Program-made: the position numbers and the translations under genes | Part shown: positions 17,231-25,851 of the stretch, one piece after another | How the letters are laid out: each line of letters begins with the position of its first letter | Numbering within the stretch: position 1 is the stretch's first letter | The notes under the pieces: model-generated | Databases searched by the model: none | Told to the model about the DNA's origin: nothing | What the model saw: only the letters and a program-made list of their open reading frames with translations | Assembly (NCBI RefSeq): GCF_005887095.1 | Contig: NZ_PNCI01000008.1 | Span: forward strand, 62,001 to 126,000 | Length of the DNA stretch: 64,000 bases | Source: Pseudoalteromonas rubra | GTDB lineage: Bacteria > Pseudomonadota > Gammaproteobacteria > Enterobacterales > Alteromonadaceae | Reading direction: 5' to 3'

Positions 17231-17256
17231 GCAAAAAGCCCAGTAAACTTGGGCTC
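17231..17256 (-). terminator. Terminator after the ABC permease gene
   Basis: Stem AGCCCA/TGGGCT with a seven-base loop and, on the minus strand, a run of T. It lies 20 bases past the permease stop. Confidence 0.65.
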
Positions 17257-17276
17257 TTTGGCGCTGGTTTTACCCG

Positions 17277-18032
17277 TTACAGCTGAGTGACCACATCCCG
17301 GCGCTTGGCCTGTTTATACATAAAGTGGAAAAACAGCGAACTCAGCATAAATAAAATAACACTGGGCAGGCTTGCGAGCACCATCTGGCTTGCTTCGACA
17401 GGTATGCCACCGGCTAAAGATCTGAGCAAAAACATCGAACCACTGACGGGGATATAGAGGCTTAGCTCACTCTCTATTGGTACCAAAAACACCATGAGCA
17501 GGAGCAGCTGAACAAAAGCAACAAAGGTACTCATCTGCTTATTTACCAGAGCGATGGCGCCTAACAGGTAAGACACCGCAAACCCAGCAACGACTACCTG
17601 CAAAAAGACCAGCAGCATCAACGAATGAAAGTGCACTTGCAGGTCAAAATACCAATTGATAAATGCATACCCAACACCCACAACCAGCAACTGATACAGC
17701 ACCAGCACCACTTTGCGTGCCAGCAATATACTAAATAGGGATGTCGCTGACGTTAAAATATGTGGCAACGTACCTAACTTGGCGTCTTCAACAATCTCTT
17801 CAGCGGCAGTAGATGAAATACCAACCGTCAGTGTCCACAGATAATACCCCAGTACCAAAGATTCCATCCGCTGCAATGATAATGCCCCGCCAGACAGGTA
17901 AGAGGCGCCCGAAATAACCAGGATGAGAATGACAGCAGCAAAAACAATACTGGCATAAAAGTTCAGCGGGTATCGTTTTGAAGTCACCCACTTTCGATGC
18001 AGCTCCAGCCCGAGCAAAGTCATAAAATTCAT
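17277..18032 (-). CDS. ABC-2 type exporter permease
   Basis: A 251-residue membrane protein with about six hydrophobic segments, for example FYASIVFAAVILILVI, LMLLVFLQVVVAGFAVSYLL and FVQLLLLMVFLVPI. A CcmB/ABC-2-like layout is suggested by TAAEEIVEDAKLGTLPHILT after the second segment. Its start overlaps the upstream ATPase by four bases. No periplasmic or peptidase domain. It lies downstream of a double-glycine peptide gene but is separated from it by a terminator, so a shared role in export or immunity is inference. Confidence 0.8.
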   Translation of the reverse strand: MNFMTLLGLELHRKWVTSKRYPLNFYASIVFAAVILILVISGASYLSGGALSLQRMESLVLGYYLWTLTVGISSTAAEEIVEDAKLGTLPHILTSATSLFSILLARKVVLVLYQLLVVGVGYAFINWYFDLQVHFHSLMLLVFLQVVVAGFAVSYLLGAIALVNKQMSTFVAFVQLLLLMVFLVPIESELSLYIPVSGSMFLLRSLAGGIPVEASQMVLASLPSVILFMLSSLFFHFMYKQAKRRDVVTQL

Positions 18033-18901
18033 AATAAATTTAACTCCCTGCGGATCAACCCTTCCAGACTGGCCTGATGCTTTTCAACGGTGACAATGTT
18101 AAAACGCGTGAGCACTGTCAGCATTTCATTAAGACTGCCCACGGAGGTGTCAAACCTGAGTGACTGCTCAGACAATCGCTCACACTGCATAGGGAGCGCC
18201 TCAGGAAGCGGGTGCTGCGTTGTAATGGTGTACTGCTCACCCACAGCACTTGCCAGTAATGTCTGTGTTTTGCCAAAGCGCACGACTTCCCCTTTGTTTA
18301 GCAGCAATGAATAATTACCGAGCCGCTGCGCCGTATCCATCTGGTGTGTCGCTATCAGGACAATGGTGCCTGTCTCTTTAACCTGTTCAATACACGCTTC
18401 AAACTCTTTCTGACTCTCAATATCCAACCCCAGAGTTGGCTCATCAAGTAGCAAGACCTTAGGGCTGGAGATCAATGAAAGACACAATGCGAGGCGCTGT
18501 TGCATGCCTCTGGATAGCAGTTGAACCTGCTGCCGGGCTTTGTCTGATAAGTTAAACTTCTGAAGAAGTTGCAGCGCAGTGTCTTTTGCAACCCGCCGTG
18601 ATAAGCCTTTTAAAACGCCAAAGTAGCGAAGGTTTTCAAATGCCGTCAATTTGGGGTAAAGCGCCCTGGAGGAGTCAAATACAAACCCAATATCATGCGC
18701 CTGCAACTTTTTGTCCGGGCCAAAACAGATGCTGCCCTGATAGTCGTGAGATAAGCCGGCCAGTATTTTAAACAACGTGGTTTTGCCAGCGCCATTAGGG
18801 CCTAAAATAATTAATACCGCGCCCGGCTCTACGGAAAAAGAAACCTGTTTAAGCGCGCAATGACTGTCGAAATGTTTAGATAAGTTGGTGATAGTTAGCA
18901 T
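18029..18901 (-). CDS. ABC exporter ATP-binding protein
   Basis: A 290-residue ATPase. Walker A is GPNGAGKTT near residue 35, the signature is LSRGMQQRL, Walker B is LLLDEPTLGLD, and the H-loop is ATHQMDTAQ. The C-terminal 80 residues are an accessory region typical of drug or bacteriocin-immunity exporters. No C39 peptidase domain, so it cannot itself cleave double-glycine leaders. ATG at 18901 has only a weak ribosome site. Forms one transporter with the overlapping permease. Confidence 0.85.
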   Translation of the reverse strand: MLTITNLSKHFDSHCALKQVSFSVEPGAVLIILGPNGAGKTTLFKILAGLSHDYQGSICFGPDKKLQAHDIGFVFDSSRALYPKLTAFENLRYFGVLKGLSRRVAKDTALQLLQKFNLSDKARQQVQLLSRGMQQRLALCLSLISSPKVLLLDEPTLGLDIESQKEFEACIEQVKETGTIVLIATHQMDTAQRLGNYSLLLNKGEVVRFGKTQTLLASAVGEQYTITTQHPLPEALPMQCERLSEQSLRFDTSVGSLNEMLTVLTRFNIVTVEKHQASLEGLIRRELNLL

Positions 18902-19060
18902 ACTTCATTCACCCCGGCGTATTTGTTCAAAGCCTGCCGAGCCTGCTTTGTAACTCACTACTAAAAGTCTTTCTAATGGATCATAAACGGTCTATAAAAC
19001 AGGTTATTAGCTGATTGTCCAGCGCTATTCACGGGCTAAAGCAAGATTATGTATATCTTC

Positions 19061-19095
19061 ATAAAAAAAGCGCTGAACGCGCTTTTTGTTTTAGC
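19061..19095 (-). terminator. Terminator after the small peptide gene
   Basis: Stem AAAAAGCGC/GCGCTTTTT with a five-base loop and flanking A/T runs; it can work in both directions. It lies 14 bases past the peptide stop and separates it from the ABC genes. Confidence 0.8.
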
Positions 19096-19108
19096 AATTA
19101 AGCTGACT

Positions 19109-19231
19109 CTAGCCGCCACAGCTCTTTTTCGGAGCAGGCTGAGCTATTTGGACTCGACTAGGTAAATCGGGGCTACTAATCCCAGCCCCACCTTTCACAC
19201 TTTTCAATTTGTCTAAGTGTATTTGCTCCAT
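19109..19231 (-). CDS. Double-glycine-leader peptide, 40 residues (putative RiPP or bacteriocin precursor)
   Basis: ATG at 19231, stop TAG at 19109, with GGAGG 11 bases upstream. The first 15 residues, MEQIHLDKLKSVKGG, fit the double-glycine leader rule: Ile at -12, Leu at -7, Val at -4 and Gly-Gly at -2/-1. The remaining 25 residues start AGISSPDLPSR and end PAPKKSCGG, with one cysteine and three prolines after the first ones. It has its own strong terminator, and lies between a small membrane protein gene and an ABC exporter, all on the same strand with an XRE regulator. No maturation enzyme is seen nearby. Secretion as a signal or antibacterial peptide is inferred. Confidence 0.55.
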   Translation of the reverse strand: MEQIHLDKLKSVKGGAGISSPDLPSRVQIAQPAPKKSCGG

Positions 19232-19367
19232 ACTTAATAACGCCTCCGTAAATACTCGACTCACTCAGTCGATGTTTTAGATGATCATGCTTCCAATGCA
19301 AACATGAAGTCTGTATCAAACATGAATTAGCCCACCTACATCAGTCAATGTGGGACAAACAGCAATT

Positions 19368-19904
19368 TCAAAGAGCGCTCTCACGCTCAGCGTATGTTTC
19401 TCTTACCTTTGCACTCATTGCAAATGCAAACATGCTCAAACACAATACAATATGCATCACTAACATAAAGTTATCTCTGATATATAGTTTGAAGGGTGCC
19501 GAATCAATAACGTAATACTTGTAGGCCAGGACTTCTAGCCAGGTGATTAGATTTGCAATACACATCAAAGCTATGAGCAGCAATATTGTGCATTCCTGTG
19601 CAGATAAAGTTTGTAGTCTGTACACTTTTTTAAAGTACTGACTGCCCGACAACACATGAAGCCGCAATGCCAGATTTCTGCGATACACTATGGGTAAAAC
19701 GAAAATCAAGCTCATGCCAATGTCAGCAAGGTAATAATGTGTGCTCCACTGTAATGTGATGGGTAGAGTAACTAAGTCAATAATTTCGAAAAGACCATAA
19801 GCCAATAAAAACCAGCGGGCTGTAGCAACATTCCAACTAATCACCAATCCCAACAAAATAACGATAAGAGGGGCATATTCCATGATGGCGTATACTTCTT
19901 TCAT
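19368..19904 (-). CDS. Small integral membrane protein, unknown
   Basis: A 178-residue protein with four or five hydrophobic segments (APLIVILLGLVISWNVA, WFLLAYGLFEIIDLVTL, IGMSLIFVLPIVY, CTILLLIALMCIANLITWL, FMLVMHIVLCLSMFAFAM). No motif I recognise. It starts three bases after the XRE gene stop, and the ribosome site AAGGAG lies in the end of that gene, so the two are coupled. Position between the regulator and a double-glycine peptide suggests an immunity or sensor role; this is inference only. Confidence 0.65.
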   Translation of the reverse strand: MKEVYAIMEYAPLIVILLGLVISWNVATARWFLLAYGLFEIIDLVTLPITLQWSTHYYLADIGMSLIFVLPIVYRRNLALRLHVLSGSQYFKKVYRLQTLSAQECTILLLIALMCIANLITWLEVLAYKYYVIDSAPFKLYIRDNFMLVMHIVLCLSMFAFAMSAKVRETYAERESAL

Positions 19905-19907
19905 AAC

Positions 19908-20207
19908 CTACTCCTTTTCTGGTTTTTCGTCTGGTGAAGGACTTTGGTCTTCAAGGTCGGTTAAGTTCAGTACGCCGGTCAGGTCTTTACCGAAAACCAG
20001 AAATAGCTCGAACATCTGGGCATAACTCATATCTGTTTTGCCGGATTCGTAGTTGCTTATGGTGGCCTGGTCGACACCAAGCCGCCTGGCCAGCTCTTGC
20101 TGAGACCAGCCTCTGTGGTGTCTTAACTGGCGGATTGAGCGCTGCACATAGCGCCTGAAATTCTCCACTTTGTAATTGCGCTTGTCAGGACTGTTCTTCA
20201 CGCGCAT
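19908..20207 (-). CDS. XRE-family transcriptional regulator
   Basis: A 99-residue DNA-binding protein. The helix-turn-helix is at about residues 30-80 (LRHHRGWSQQELARRLGVDQ, then ATISNYESGKTDMS). The C-terminus is an acidic, Pro-rich tail. GGGAGA precedes the ATG. It heads a two-gene unit with a membrane protein and is likely to control this and possibly the peptide gene downstream. Confidence 0.8.
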   Translation of the reverse strand: MRVKNSPDKRNYKVENFRRYVQRSIRQLRHHRGWSQQELARRLGVDQATISNYESGKTDMSYAQMFELFLVFGKDLTGVLNLTDLEDQSPSPDEKPEKE

Positions 20208-20521
20208 GTATCTCCCTATTTATTATTGTCGCTAAACTAGCAAGCAAAACTACAAAACGCAACATTTTGGAAACACGATTAACACCCTGCCTGCTCTTTA
20301 TGAATACTTTTATGATCTTAATCAGTTCATTCAACGAATGTGCTGCAAGGCAATTTTCTTGCATTTAAACGAACATAGACACGCTTAAATAGGTACTTTA
20401 AAACATCCCAATTTTTTTGCTCTCAATCGTTGACCTGTCTATAACTTCATAGTTTATCGTTTTCATTCGTTACCGCCTGACCGGGTTTTACAAAGTCAGG
20501 CATACATAGGGAGCAAACGGG
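20208..20521. other. Intergenic region between divergent XRE and MerR genes
   Basis: An AT-rich 314-base region with promoters for both flanking genes. The only well-formed signal is the MerR-type promoter at 20430-20459. No ORF with support was seen. Confidence 0.5.
20430..20459 (+). promoter_or_regulatory. MerR-type promoter with dyad
   Basis: TTGACC and TTATCG are separated by 18 bases, with the dyad CTATAACTTCATAG (20439-20452) between them. An operator placed between the -35 and -10 boxes is the mark of MerR control, and a MerR-domain gene starts 62 bases later. Confidence 0.5.
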
Positions 20522-21694
20522 GTGTATCGGATTTCTGAATTGGCTGCGCAGCTTGGATTGTCGCGCTCTACTTTACTGTATTACGAAAAGCGCGGACTGC
20601 TCTGTGGCAATCGCGCCAGTAATGGTTATCGGCTATATGGCGAACAGGACCTGCAAAGAGTGCGGCTGCTGCAACAGTTACAGGCTGGCGGGCTAACGCT
20701 GAGTGAATGTAAACAGGCACTGGAGGCCAAACTAGACCGTACGGTACTGAGCCGCAGGCTCGCCGAGCTGGAAGCCGAGATAGCACACAAGCAACAGGCG
20801 CATACCTTGTTATCGGCGCTGCTTGGGCGCGGTTCGCTACGCGACTGGCTTACACAGGCCGATAAGCTGGCACCCGATGCACACCGAAACTGGCTTGAAC
20901 AACAAGGGTTTGATGAACAGCAGGCCCTTTATTTAAAATGGTTATCAAAAGACATGAATGAACACGATTCTTATATGGCCGACTTTATGGCGGTCTTTCA
21001 TCAGTTGGAACGCTGGGGACCGGGCAGCAATACCGATACGCACAAAGCGTTGACGCATGTTCCCTTTGCCCCTCAAACCGTGCTGGACATCGGCTGTGGT
21101 AAAGGCTTTGCGACTGAGTTGCTGGCAACACAAACTCAGGCACAGATCACGGCGGTGGATAATGAAACGCAGGCAATCGATAGCCTGGCACAACGGCTAA
21201 AGCAACAGGGGCTCGATAAGCGCGTCACGCCCCTGTGCGCCAGTATGACCGCACTGCCCTTTGCGCCTGGCAGCTTTGATCTGCTCTGGGCCGAAAGCTC
21301 GGCTTATATTATGGGCTTTGAAGCGGCGCTGAGTGCCTGGCGCCCGCTTCTGCGTTCGGCCGGTTGCCTGATGGTCAGCGATCTGGTGTGGTTACAGGAT
21401 ATGCCCTCAGAACAAGCAAGCGCCTTCTGGCAACAGGAATATCCGGATATGCACGCCATTTCAGCGCGTCTGGTGCAAATTGAGCAGGCAGGCTTTCGGG
21501 TGTTAGCGCACTTTACACTGAGTCAACAAGCCTGGGCAGACTATTATGAACCGCTCAAAACCGAGGTCAAAAGGCAGCTCAGCCACCAGCCTGAGTCAGC
21601 TGCACTGCTGGATATGGCCCGGGAAATCGCCATTTATGAGCAGTACCTTGGCGAGTTTGGTTATCAGATGTTTGTGCTGCAACGCACGGATTAA
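20522..21694 (+). CDS. MerR regulator fused to SAM methyltransferase
   Basis: A 390-residue two-domain protein. Residues 1-70 are a MerR winged helix (YRISELAAQLGLSRSTLLYY, then NGYRLYGEQDLQRVRLL), followed by a coiled dimerisation helix to about 100. Residues 140-390 form a class I methyltransferase: motif I VLDIGCGKGF near 188, acidic ITAVDNE, and post-motif FDLLWAESSAYIMGF, like the small-molecule methyltransferases. GTG start at 20522. The fusion suggests a ligand that both controls the gene and is methylated, perhaps a toxic compound; the substrate is unknown. Confidence 0.82.
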   Translation: MYRISELAAQLGLSRSTLLYYEKRGLLCGNRASNGYRLYGEQDLQRVRLLQQLQAGGLTLSECKQALEAKLDRTVLSRRLAELEAEIAHKQQAHTLLSALLGRGSLRDWLTQADKLAPDAHRNWLEQQGFDEQQALYLKWLSKDMNEHDSYMADFMAVFHQLERWGPGSNTDTHKALTHVPFAPQTVLDIGCGKGFATELLATQTQAQITAVDNETQAIDSLAQRLKQQGLDKRVTPLCASMTALPFAPGSFDLLWAESSAYIMGFEAALSAWRPLLRSAGCLMVSDLVWLQDMPSEQASAFWQQEYPDMHAISARLVQIEQAGFRVLAHFTLSQQAWADYYEPLKTEVKRQLSHQPESAALLDMAREIAIYEQYLGEFGYQMFVLQRTD

Positions 21695-21804
21695 GCACCT
21701 CGGTGCTGGTAAGTTAAACGATATGGCTTTAAAATAACGCTTTTGGACAACCAGCGATGCGCGCACGCCCACATCGCTGTATTGCAACCCTATAGGTCTG
21801 ACGT

Positions 21805-22428
21805 ATGCCACATCAAAATCGCGGTAATTTGTTTATTCTTTCGGCGCCTTCTGGTGCTGGAAAGTCAAGTTTGATTAAAGCCCTGCTGGAAAGACAAGAT
21901 AAGGTCCGGGTATCCGTGTCTCATACAACCCGCGCACCTCGCCCGGGAGAGAATAATGGCGAGCACTATCACTTTGTGTCTGTCGATGAGTTTAAAACCT
22001 TAATCAATCAGAATGATTTTTTTGAGTGGGCGCAGGTATTCGAAAACTACTATGGCACCTCTAAGCAGGCAATCGAAACACAGTTGGCTGCGGGTATCGA
22101 TGTATTTCTCGACATTGACTGGCAAGGTGCGCGTCAGGTACGTGAGCTGATGCCCGAAGTAAAAACCATCTTTATTCTGCCACCTTCTAAGCAGGCACTG
22201 GAAGAGCGTCTGAATAATCGTGGACAAGATTCTCAGGAAGTCATTGCCTCGCGGATGGAGCAGGCCAAATCTGAGTGCTCTCACTACAATGAATTTGACT
22301 ACCTGCTGGTCAATGATGACTTTGATACTGCTTTGAACGAATTGGAGCATATTGTGGTGGCTGCACGCCTGGAGCTGAAAAAACAGCAACAGAACCAACA
22401 GGTACTGATCGCCGAACTGTTAAAATAA
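21805..22428 (+). CDS. gmk: Guanylate kinase
   Basis: Phosphorylates GMP to GDP. The P-loop APSGAGKSS is at residues 14-22, and the GMP-binding segment is [32 protein letters not shown] is the conserved motif of the core. 207 residues, as in E. coli. It is the first gene of the gmk-rpoZ-spoT set, which joins guanine nucleotide supply to ppGpp synthesis. Confidence 0.96.
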   Translation: MPHQNRGNLFILSAPSGAGKSSLIKALLERQDKVRVSVSHTTRAPRPGENNGEHYHFVSVDEFKTLINQNDFFEWAQVFENYYGTSKQAIETQLAAGIDVFLDIDWQGARQVRELMPEVKTIFILPPSKQALEERLNNRGQDSQEVIASRMEQAKSECSHYNEFDYLLVNDDFDTALNELEHIVVAARLELKKQQQNQQVLIAELLK

Positions 22429-22590
22429 GCGATTCCTGTGGCTGGCTGTATCGAGTTTAGGTCTGCGACCGACCAATCCAGCCTTTTAGCCGTAACGACC
22501 CGATATTTTTTAACCATATACTTGGCGAATCCGGCGCTTTTTAGTAGACTAGCCCTTTGCTAAATGTATTGAATTTTTTGGAGTGCTTCG

Positions 22591-22866
22591 ATGGCTCGCG
22601 TAACAGTAGAAGACGCAGTAGATAAAATTGGTAACCGTTTCGACCTAATTCTTGTTGCAGCGCGTCGCGCTCGTCAGATTGCAGTCGGTGGTAAAGACCC
22701 TATGGTTGATGCTGAAAATGACAAGCCAACCGTAATCGCATTGCGCGAGATCGAAAAAGGCATGGTCACCAGCGATTCACTGGACATGATCGATCGCGAA
22801 GAGCAACAAACTCAGGAAGCTGCTGAGCTTGCTGCTGTTGCTGCAATTGTGGGTGGCAATCGCTAA
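22591..22866 (+). CDS. rpoZ: RNA polymerase omega subunit
   Basis: A 91-residue omega subunit. [20 protein letters not shown] is the canonical N-terminus, and [20 protein letters not shown] follows. GGAG lies seven bases before the ATG. Omega helps assemble RNA polymerase and forms part of one ppGpp-binding site, in keeping with the spoT gene next to it. Confidence 0.97.
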   Translation: MARVTVEDAVDKIGNRFDLILVAARRARQIAVGGKDPMVDAENDKPTVIALREIEKGMVTSDSLDMIDREEQQTQEAAELAAVAAIVGGNR

Positions 22867-22887
22867 TCCACTGCGACCTGTTATAAG

Positions 22888-22920
22888 ATAACGCCAGCTT
22901 TTTAGCTGGCGTTATTGTTT
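22888..22920 (+). terminator. Hairpin after rpoZ
   Basis: Perfect 11-base stem ATAACGCCAGC/GCTGGCGTTAT with a six-base loop, followed by TGTTT. It should limit read-through from gmk-rpoZ into spoT. Confidence 0.75.
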
Positions 22921-23035
22921 CTGCGCCCCGGGCCAACAGCCTGTGTGTCGCCACCTCTTTATTAGACTAATAAATTTGTTAGTCGATTGGCTTCGAAGTC
23001 AATTCATCGTATATTCAGTACTTAACTTATTATTA

Positions 23036-23090
23036 ATACCAATCAAACGTCATAGCCTTATTTCAGGATATGCTATTGCGTAATTGGTAT
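23036..23090. repeat. ATACCAAT inverted repeat upstream of spoT
   Basis: ATACCAAT (23036-23043) and ATTGGTAT (23083-23090) bracket a 39-base inner stretch that also holds ATAGC and GCTAT. A related shorter form stands after ridA near 25621. It may be a dispersed intergenic repeat. Confidence 0.4.
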
Positions 23091-23116
23091 AACTTCGCTG
23101 GAACATTGGAGTGTGA

Positions 23117-25219
23117 ATGTATCTGTTTGAAGGCTTAAAGAAAAAAATATCAGAGTATCTGCCACCCGAAGACGTGGAACTGGTGCAAAAAGCCTACGTG
23201 GTTGCCCGCGAAGCGCATGAAGGGCAGACCCGCTCCAGCGGCGAGCCTTATATTACCCACCCGGTCGAAGTCACGCAGATCCTGGCCAGTATGAAGCTGG
23301 ACCATGAAACCCTGATGGCGGCATTGATGCATGATGTCATCGAAGACACCGATTTCAGCCAAAGAGACCTGGCCGAGATCTTCGGCGATACGGTTGCTGA
23401 GCTGGTTGCCGGCGTCAGTAAACTGGACAAACTCGACTTTAAAGATAAAAAAGAGTTTCAGGCCGAAAACTACCGCAAGATGATCATGGCCATGACTCAG
23501 GACATCCGGGTTATCTTGATCAAACTGGCTGACCGTACCCATAATATGCGTACACTTGGCTTCCTGCGCCCGGAAAAACGCCGCCGGATAGCCCGCGAGA
23601 CCCTGGAGATCTTTGCACCGATTGCGAACCGTCTGGGTATCCATGACATCAAGAATGAACTGGAAGATTTGGGTTTTGCAGCTCTATACCCTATGCGTCA
23701 CAGAGCACTTAAATCAGAAGTTGCGAAAGCACGCGGTAACCGTAAGGAAGTGATCAGTAATATTCAGTCTGAGATTGAATCACGCCTGGAAGAAGCTGGT
23801 ATTGACGCCTCAGTCAGTGGCCGCGAGAAGCACTTGTACAGCATTTACAAAAAAATGCTTAACAAAGAGCTGCTGTTCAATGAAGTGATGGATATTTATG
23901 CTTTTCGCATCAACGTCAACAGCATAGATACCTGCTATCGGGTGTTAGGTGTGGCACACAACCTGTACAAGCCCATAGAAACCCGTTTTAAAGACTATAT
24001 TGCCGTACCCAAAACCAATGGCTATCAGTCGTTGCATACCTCTTTGGTTGGGCCTCATGGTATTCCGGTGGAGATCCAAATTCGTACTCATGATATGGAT
24101 CATATGGCCGACAAAGGGGTTGCTGCGCACTGGATGTATAAAAAAGCCGGTGACAGCTCGGGGCACACTGCACAGCAACGTGCCAGACAGTGGATGCAGA
24201 GCCTGCTAGAGCTGCAACAAAGTGCCGGCTCGTCGTTTGAATTTGTTGAAAACGTTAAGACAGAACTGTTCCCGGAAGAGATTTATGTCTTTACGCCGGA
24301 TGGGCGTATTATTGAGTTGCCAATGGGCGCAACGGCCGTCGACTTCGCTTATGCGGTACACACCGACGTGGGTAATACCTGTGTGGGCGCACGCGTCAAT
24401 CGCAAACCGTACCCGCTGAGTAAAGCACTGGATACCGGTCAGACCGTTGAGATCATTACCAGCTCAGGCGCACATCCCAATGCCACCTGGCTGAACTTTA
24501 TCGTCACGGGTAAAGCGCGTCTGGGCGTGCGTAACTACCTCAAGAGTCAGCATCAGGAAGAGTCTATCCTGCTGGGCAGACGCTTACTTGACTCCGCACT
24601 GGGCGAGCACAAGCTGGATGACATTCCAACCGAACAGATAGACAGAGTGCTGGAAGAGCACTCGCTCAATACGGTACTGGAACTACTGGTGGAAATTGGC
24701 AATGGCAACATCATGAGTATGTTGGTTGCAAAACGCCTGTTACAAGCCGATGATGCTATTGAAAGCCTGGCACAACAAGCGAAGGCACCAATTATCGGCA
24801 CAGAAGGCATGCTGGTCACTTATGCCAAGTGCTGCCGACCTGTACCAGGTGATGATATTACCGCGTATGTCAGCCAGGGTAAGGGCCTGATGGTCCACCG
24901 TCAGGAATGTAAAAACATCAAAGGCTGGCGAAATGAACGTGCCAAATACTTTGTGGTAAAGTGGGAAGATAACCCCGAAAAAGAATACATCGCAGCACTG
25001 CGGGTTGAGATCATCAACCATCAGGGTGCGTTGGCCAAATTAACCAATGTGGTTGCAAGTACCCAAGCCAATATTGTGGAGATTGCAACCGAAGAAAAAG
25101 AGAGCAACCTGTACGTGATTGACCTGGGTGTTACCGTTAAAGACAGGATCCACGTTGCAAATATTATGCGCCGGATCCGGGTAATGCCAGATGTACAACG
25201 CGTAACCAGGAAGCGATAA
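23117..25219 (+). CDS. spoT: Bifunctional (p)ppGpp synthase/hydrolase SpoT
   Basis: A 700-residue RSH protein. The HD hydrolase domain has THPVEV (H48) and HDVIEDT (72-78), intact for ppGpp hydrolysis. The synthetase domain carries the RFKD motif near residue 290, the form found in bifunctional enzymes, not the EXDD form of RelA. A TGS domain ([20 protein letters not shown]) begins near residue 390, and a C-terminal ACT domain lies at about 625-700. Length matches E. coli SpoT (702). It sets the stringent-response level for starvation signals other than amino acids. Confidence 0.96.
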   Translation: MYLFEGLKKKISEYLPPEDVELVQKAYVVAREAHEGQTRSSGEPYITHPVEVTQILASMKLDHETLMAALMHDVIEDTDFSQRDLAEIFGDTVAELVAGVSKLDKLDFKDKKEFQAENYRKMIMAMTQDIRVILIKLADRTHNMRTLGFLRPEKRRRIARETLEIFAPIANRLGIHDIKNELEDLGFAALYPMRHRALKSEVAKARGNRKEVISNIQSEIESRLEEAGIDASVSGREKHLYSIYKKMLNKELLFNEVMDIYAFRINVNSIDTCYRVLGVAHNLYKPIETRFKDYIAVPKTNGYQSLHTSLVGPHGIPVEIQIRTHDMDHMADKGVAAHWMYKKAGDSSGHTAQQRARQWMQSLLELQQSAGSSFEFVENVKTELFPEEIYVFTPDGRIIELPMGATAVDFAYAVHTDVGNTCVGARVNRKPYPLSKALDTGQTVEIITSSGAHPNATWLNFIVTGKARLGVRNYLKSQHQEESILLGRRLLDSALGEHKLDDIPTEQIDRVLEEHSLNTVLELLVEIGNGNIMSMLVAKRLLQADDAIESLAQQAKAPIIGTEGMLVTYAKCCRPVPGDDITAYVSQGKGLMVHRQECKNIKGWRNERAKYFVVKWEDNPEKEYIAALRVEIINHQGALAKLTNVVASTQANIVEIATEEKESNLYVIDLGVTVKDRIHVANIMRRIRVMPDVQRVTRKR

Positions 25220-25229
25220 AGGAAAGACA

Positions 25230-25622
25230 ATGAATAAAGCCATTATTTCAACCGATCAGGCGCCGGCAGCAATCGGCACCTACAGTCAGGCAGTTAAAGT
25301 CGGTACGGCGGTTTACCTTTCGGGGCAGATCCCTTTGGTGCCTGAAACAATGGAAGTCATCTCTGAAGACTTTGCGGAGCAAACACAGCAGGTATTTAAA
25401 AACCTGACCGCCGTATGTGAAGAAGCAGGCGGCCAGCTACAGGATATGGTTAAGGTAAATATCTTCCTGACCGACCTGAGCAACTTTGCCACTGTGAATG
25501 AGATCATGAGCCAGCATTTTAAAACGCCTTATCCGGCGCGTGCAGCCATTGGTGTCAAAGAGTTACCGAAAGGCGTACAAATTGAGATTGACGGCATCAT
25601 GGAGCTGCCTTCCACCAACTAA
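25230..25622 (+). CDS. ridA: RidA family enamine/imine deaminase
   Basis: A 130-residue Rid/YjgF protein. The conserved arginine lies in [13 protein letters not shown], and the signature glutamate in IEIDGIM near residue 120. It hydrolyses reactive 2-aminoacrylate and related imines formed by PLP enzymes. It starts ten bases after the spoT stop, so they are co-transcribed. GAAAGACA precedes the ATG. Confidence 0.93.
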   Translation: MNKAIISTDQAPAAIGTYSQAVKVGTAVYLSGQIPLVPETMEVISEDFAEQTQQVFKNLTAVCEEAGGQLQDMVKVNIFLTDLSNFATVNEIMSQHFKTPYPARAAIGVKELPKGVQIEIDGIMELPSTN

Positions 25623-25649
25623 TACCTTAGTGTATTGGTATTGCTACTC

Positions 25650-25672
25650 AGCCCGCTTTATGCGGGCTTTTT
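25650..25672 (+). terminator. Terminator after ridA
   Basis: AGCCCGC/GCGGGCT stem, loop TTTAT and a run of T. It ends the spoT-ridA transcript. Confidence 0.85.
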
Positions 25673-25851
25673 CATACCTGCCCGGTGATTTTTCATAGCC
25701 TTAACTTTGATCTTAAACACTTGACCGCATACTATTAATTTAGCAATCTGGTCATACGCACAAAGCAAGACCTAACTCTGTTATGGCCGTCTACAAAGGC
25801 AATTTGAGGTACTCATTATCGTAGTAAGTGATAAGCAATAAGGATAAGCCT

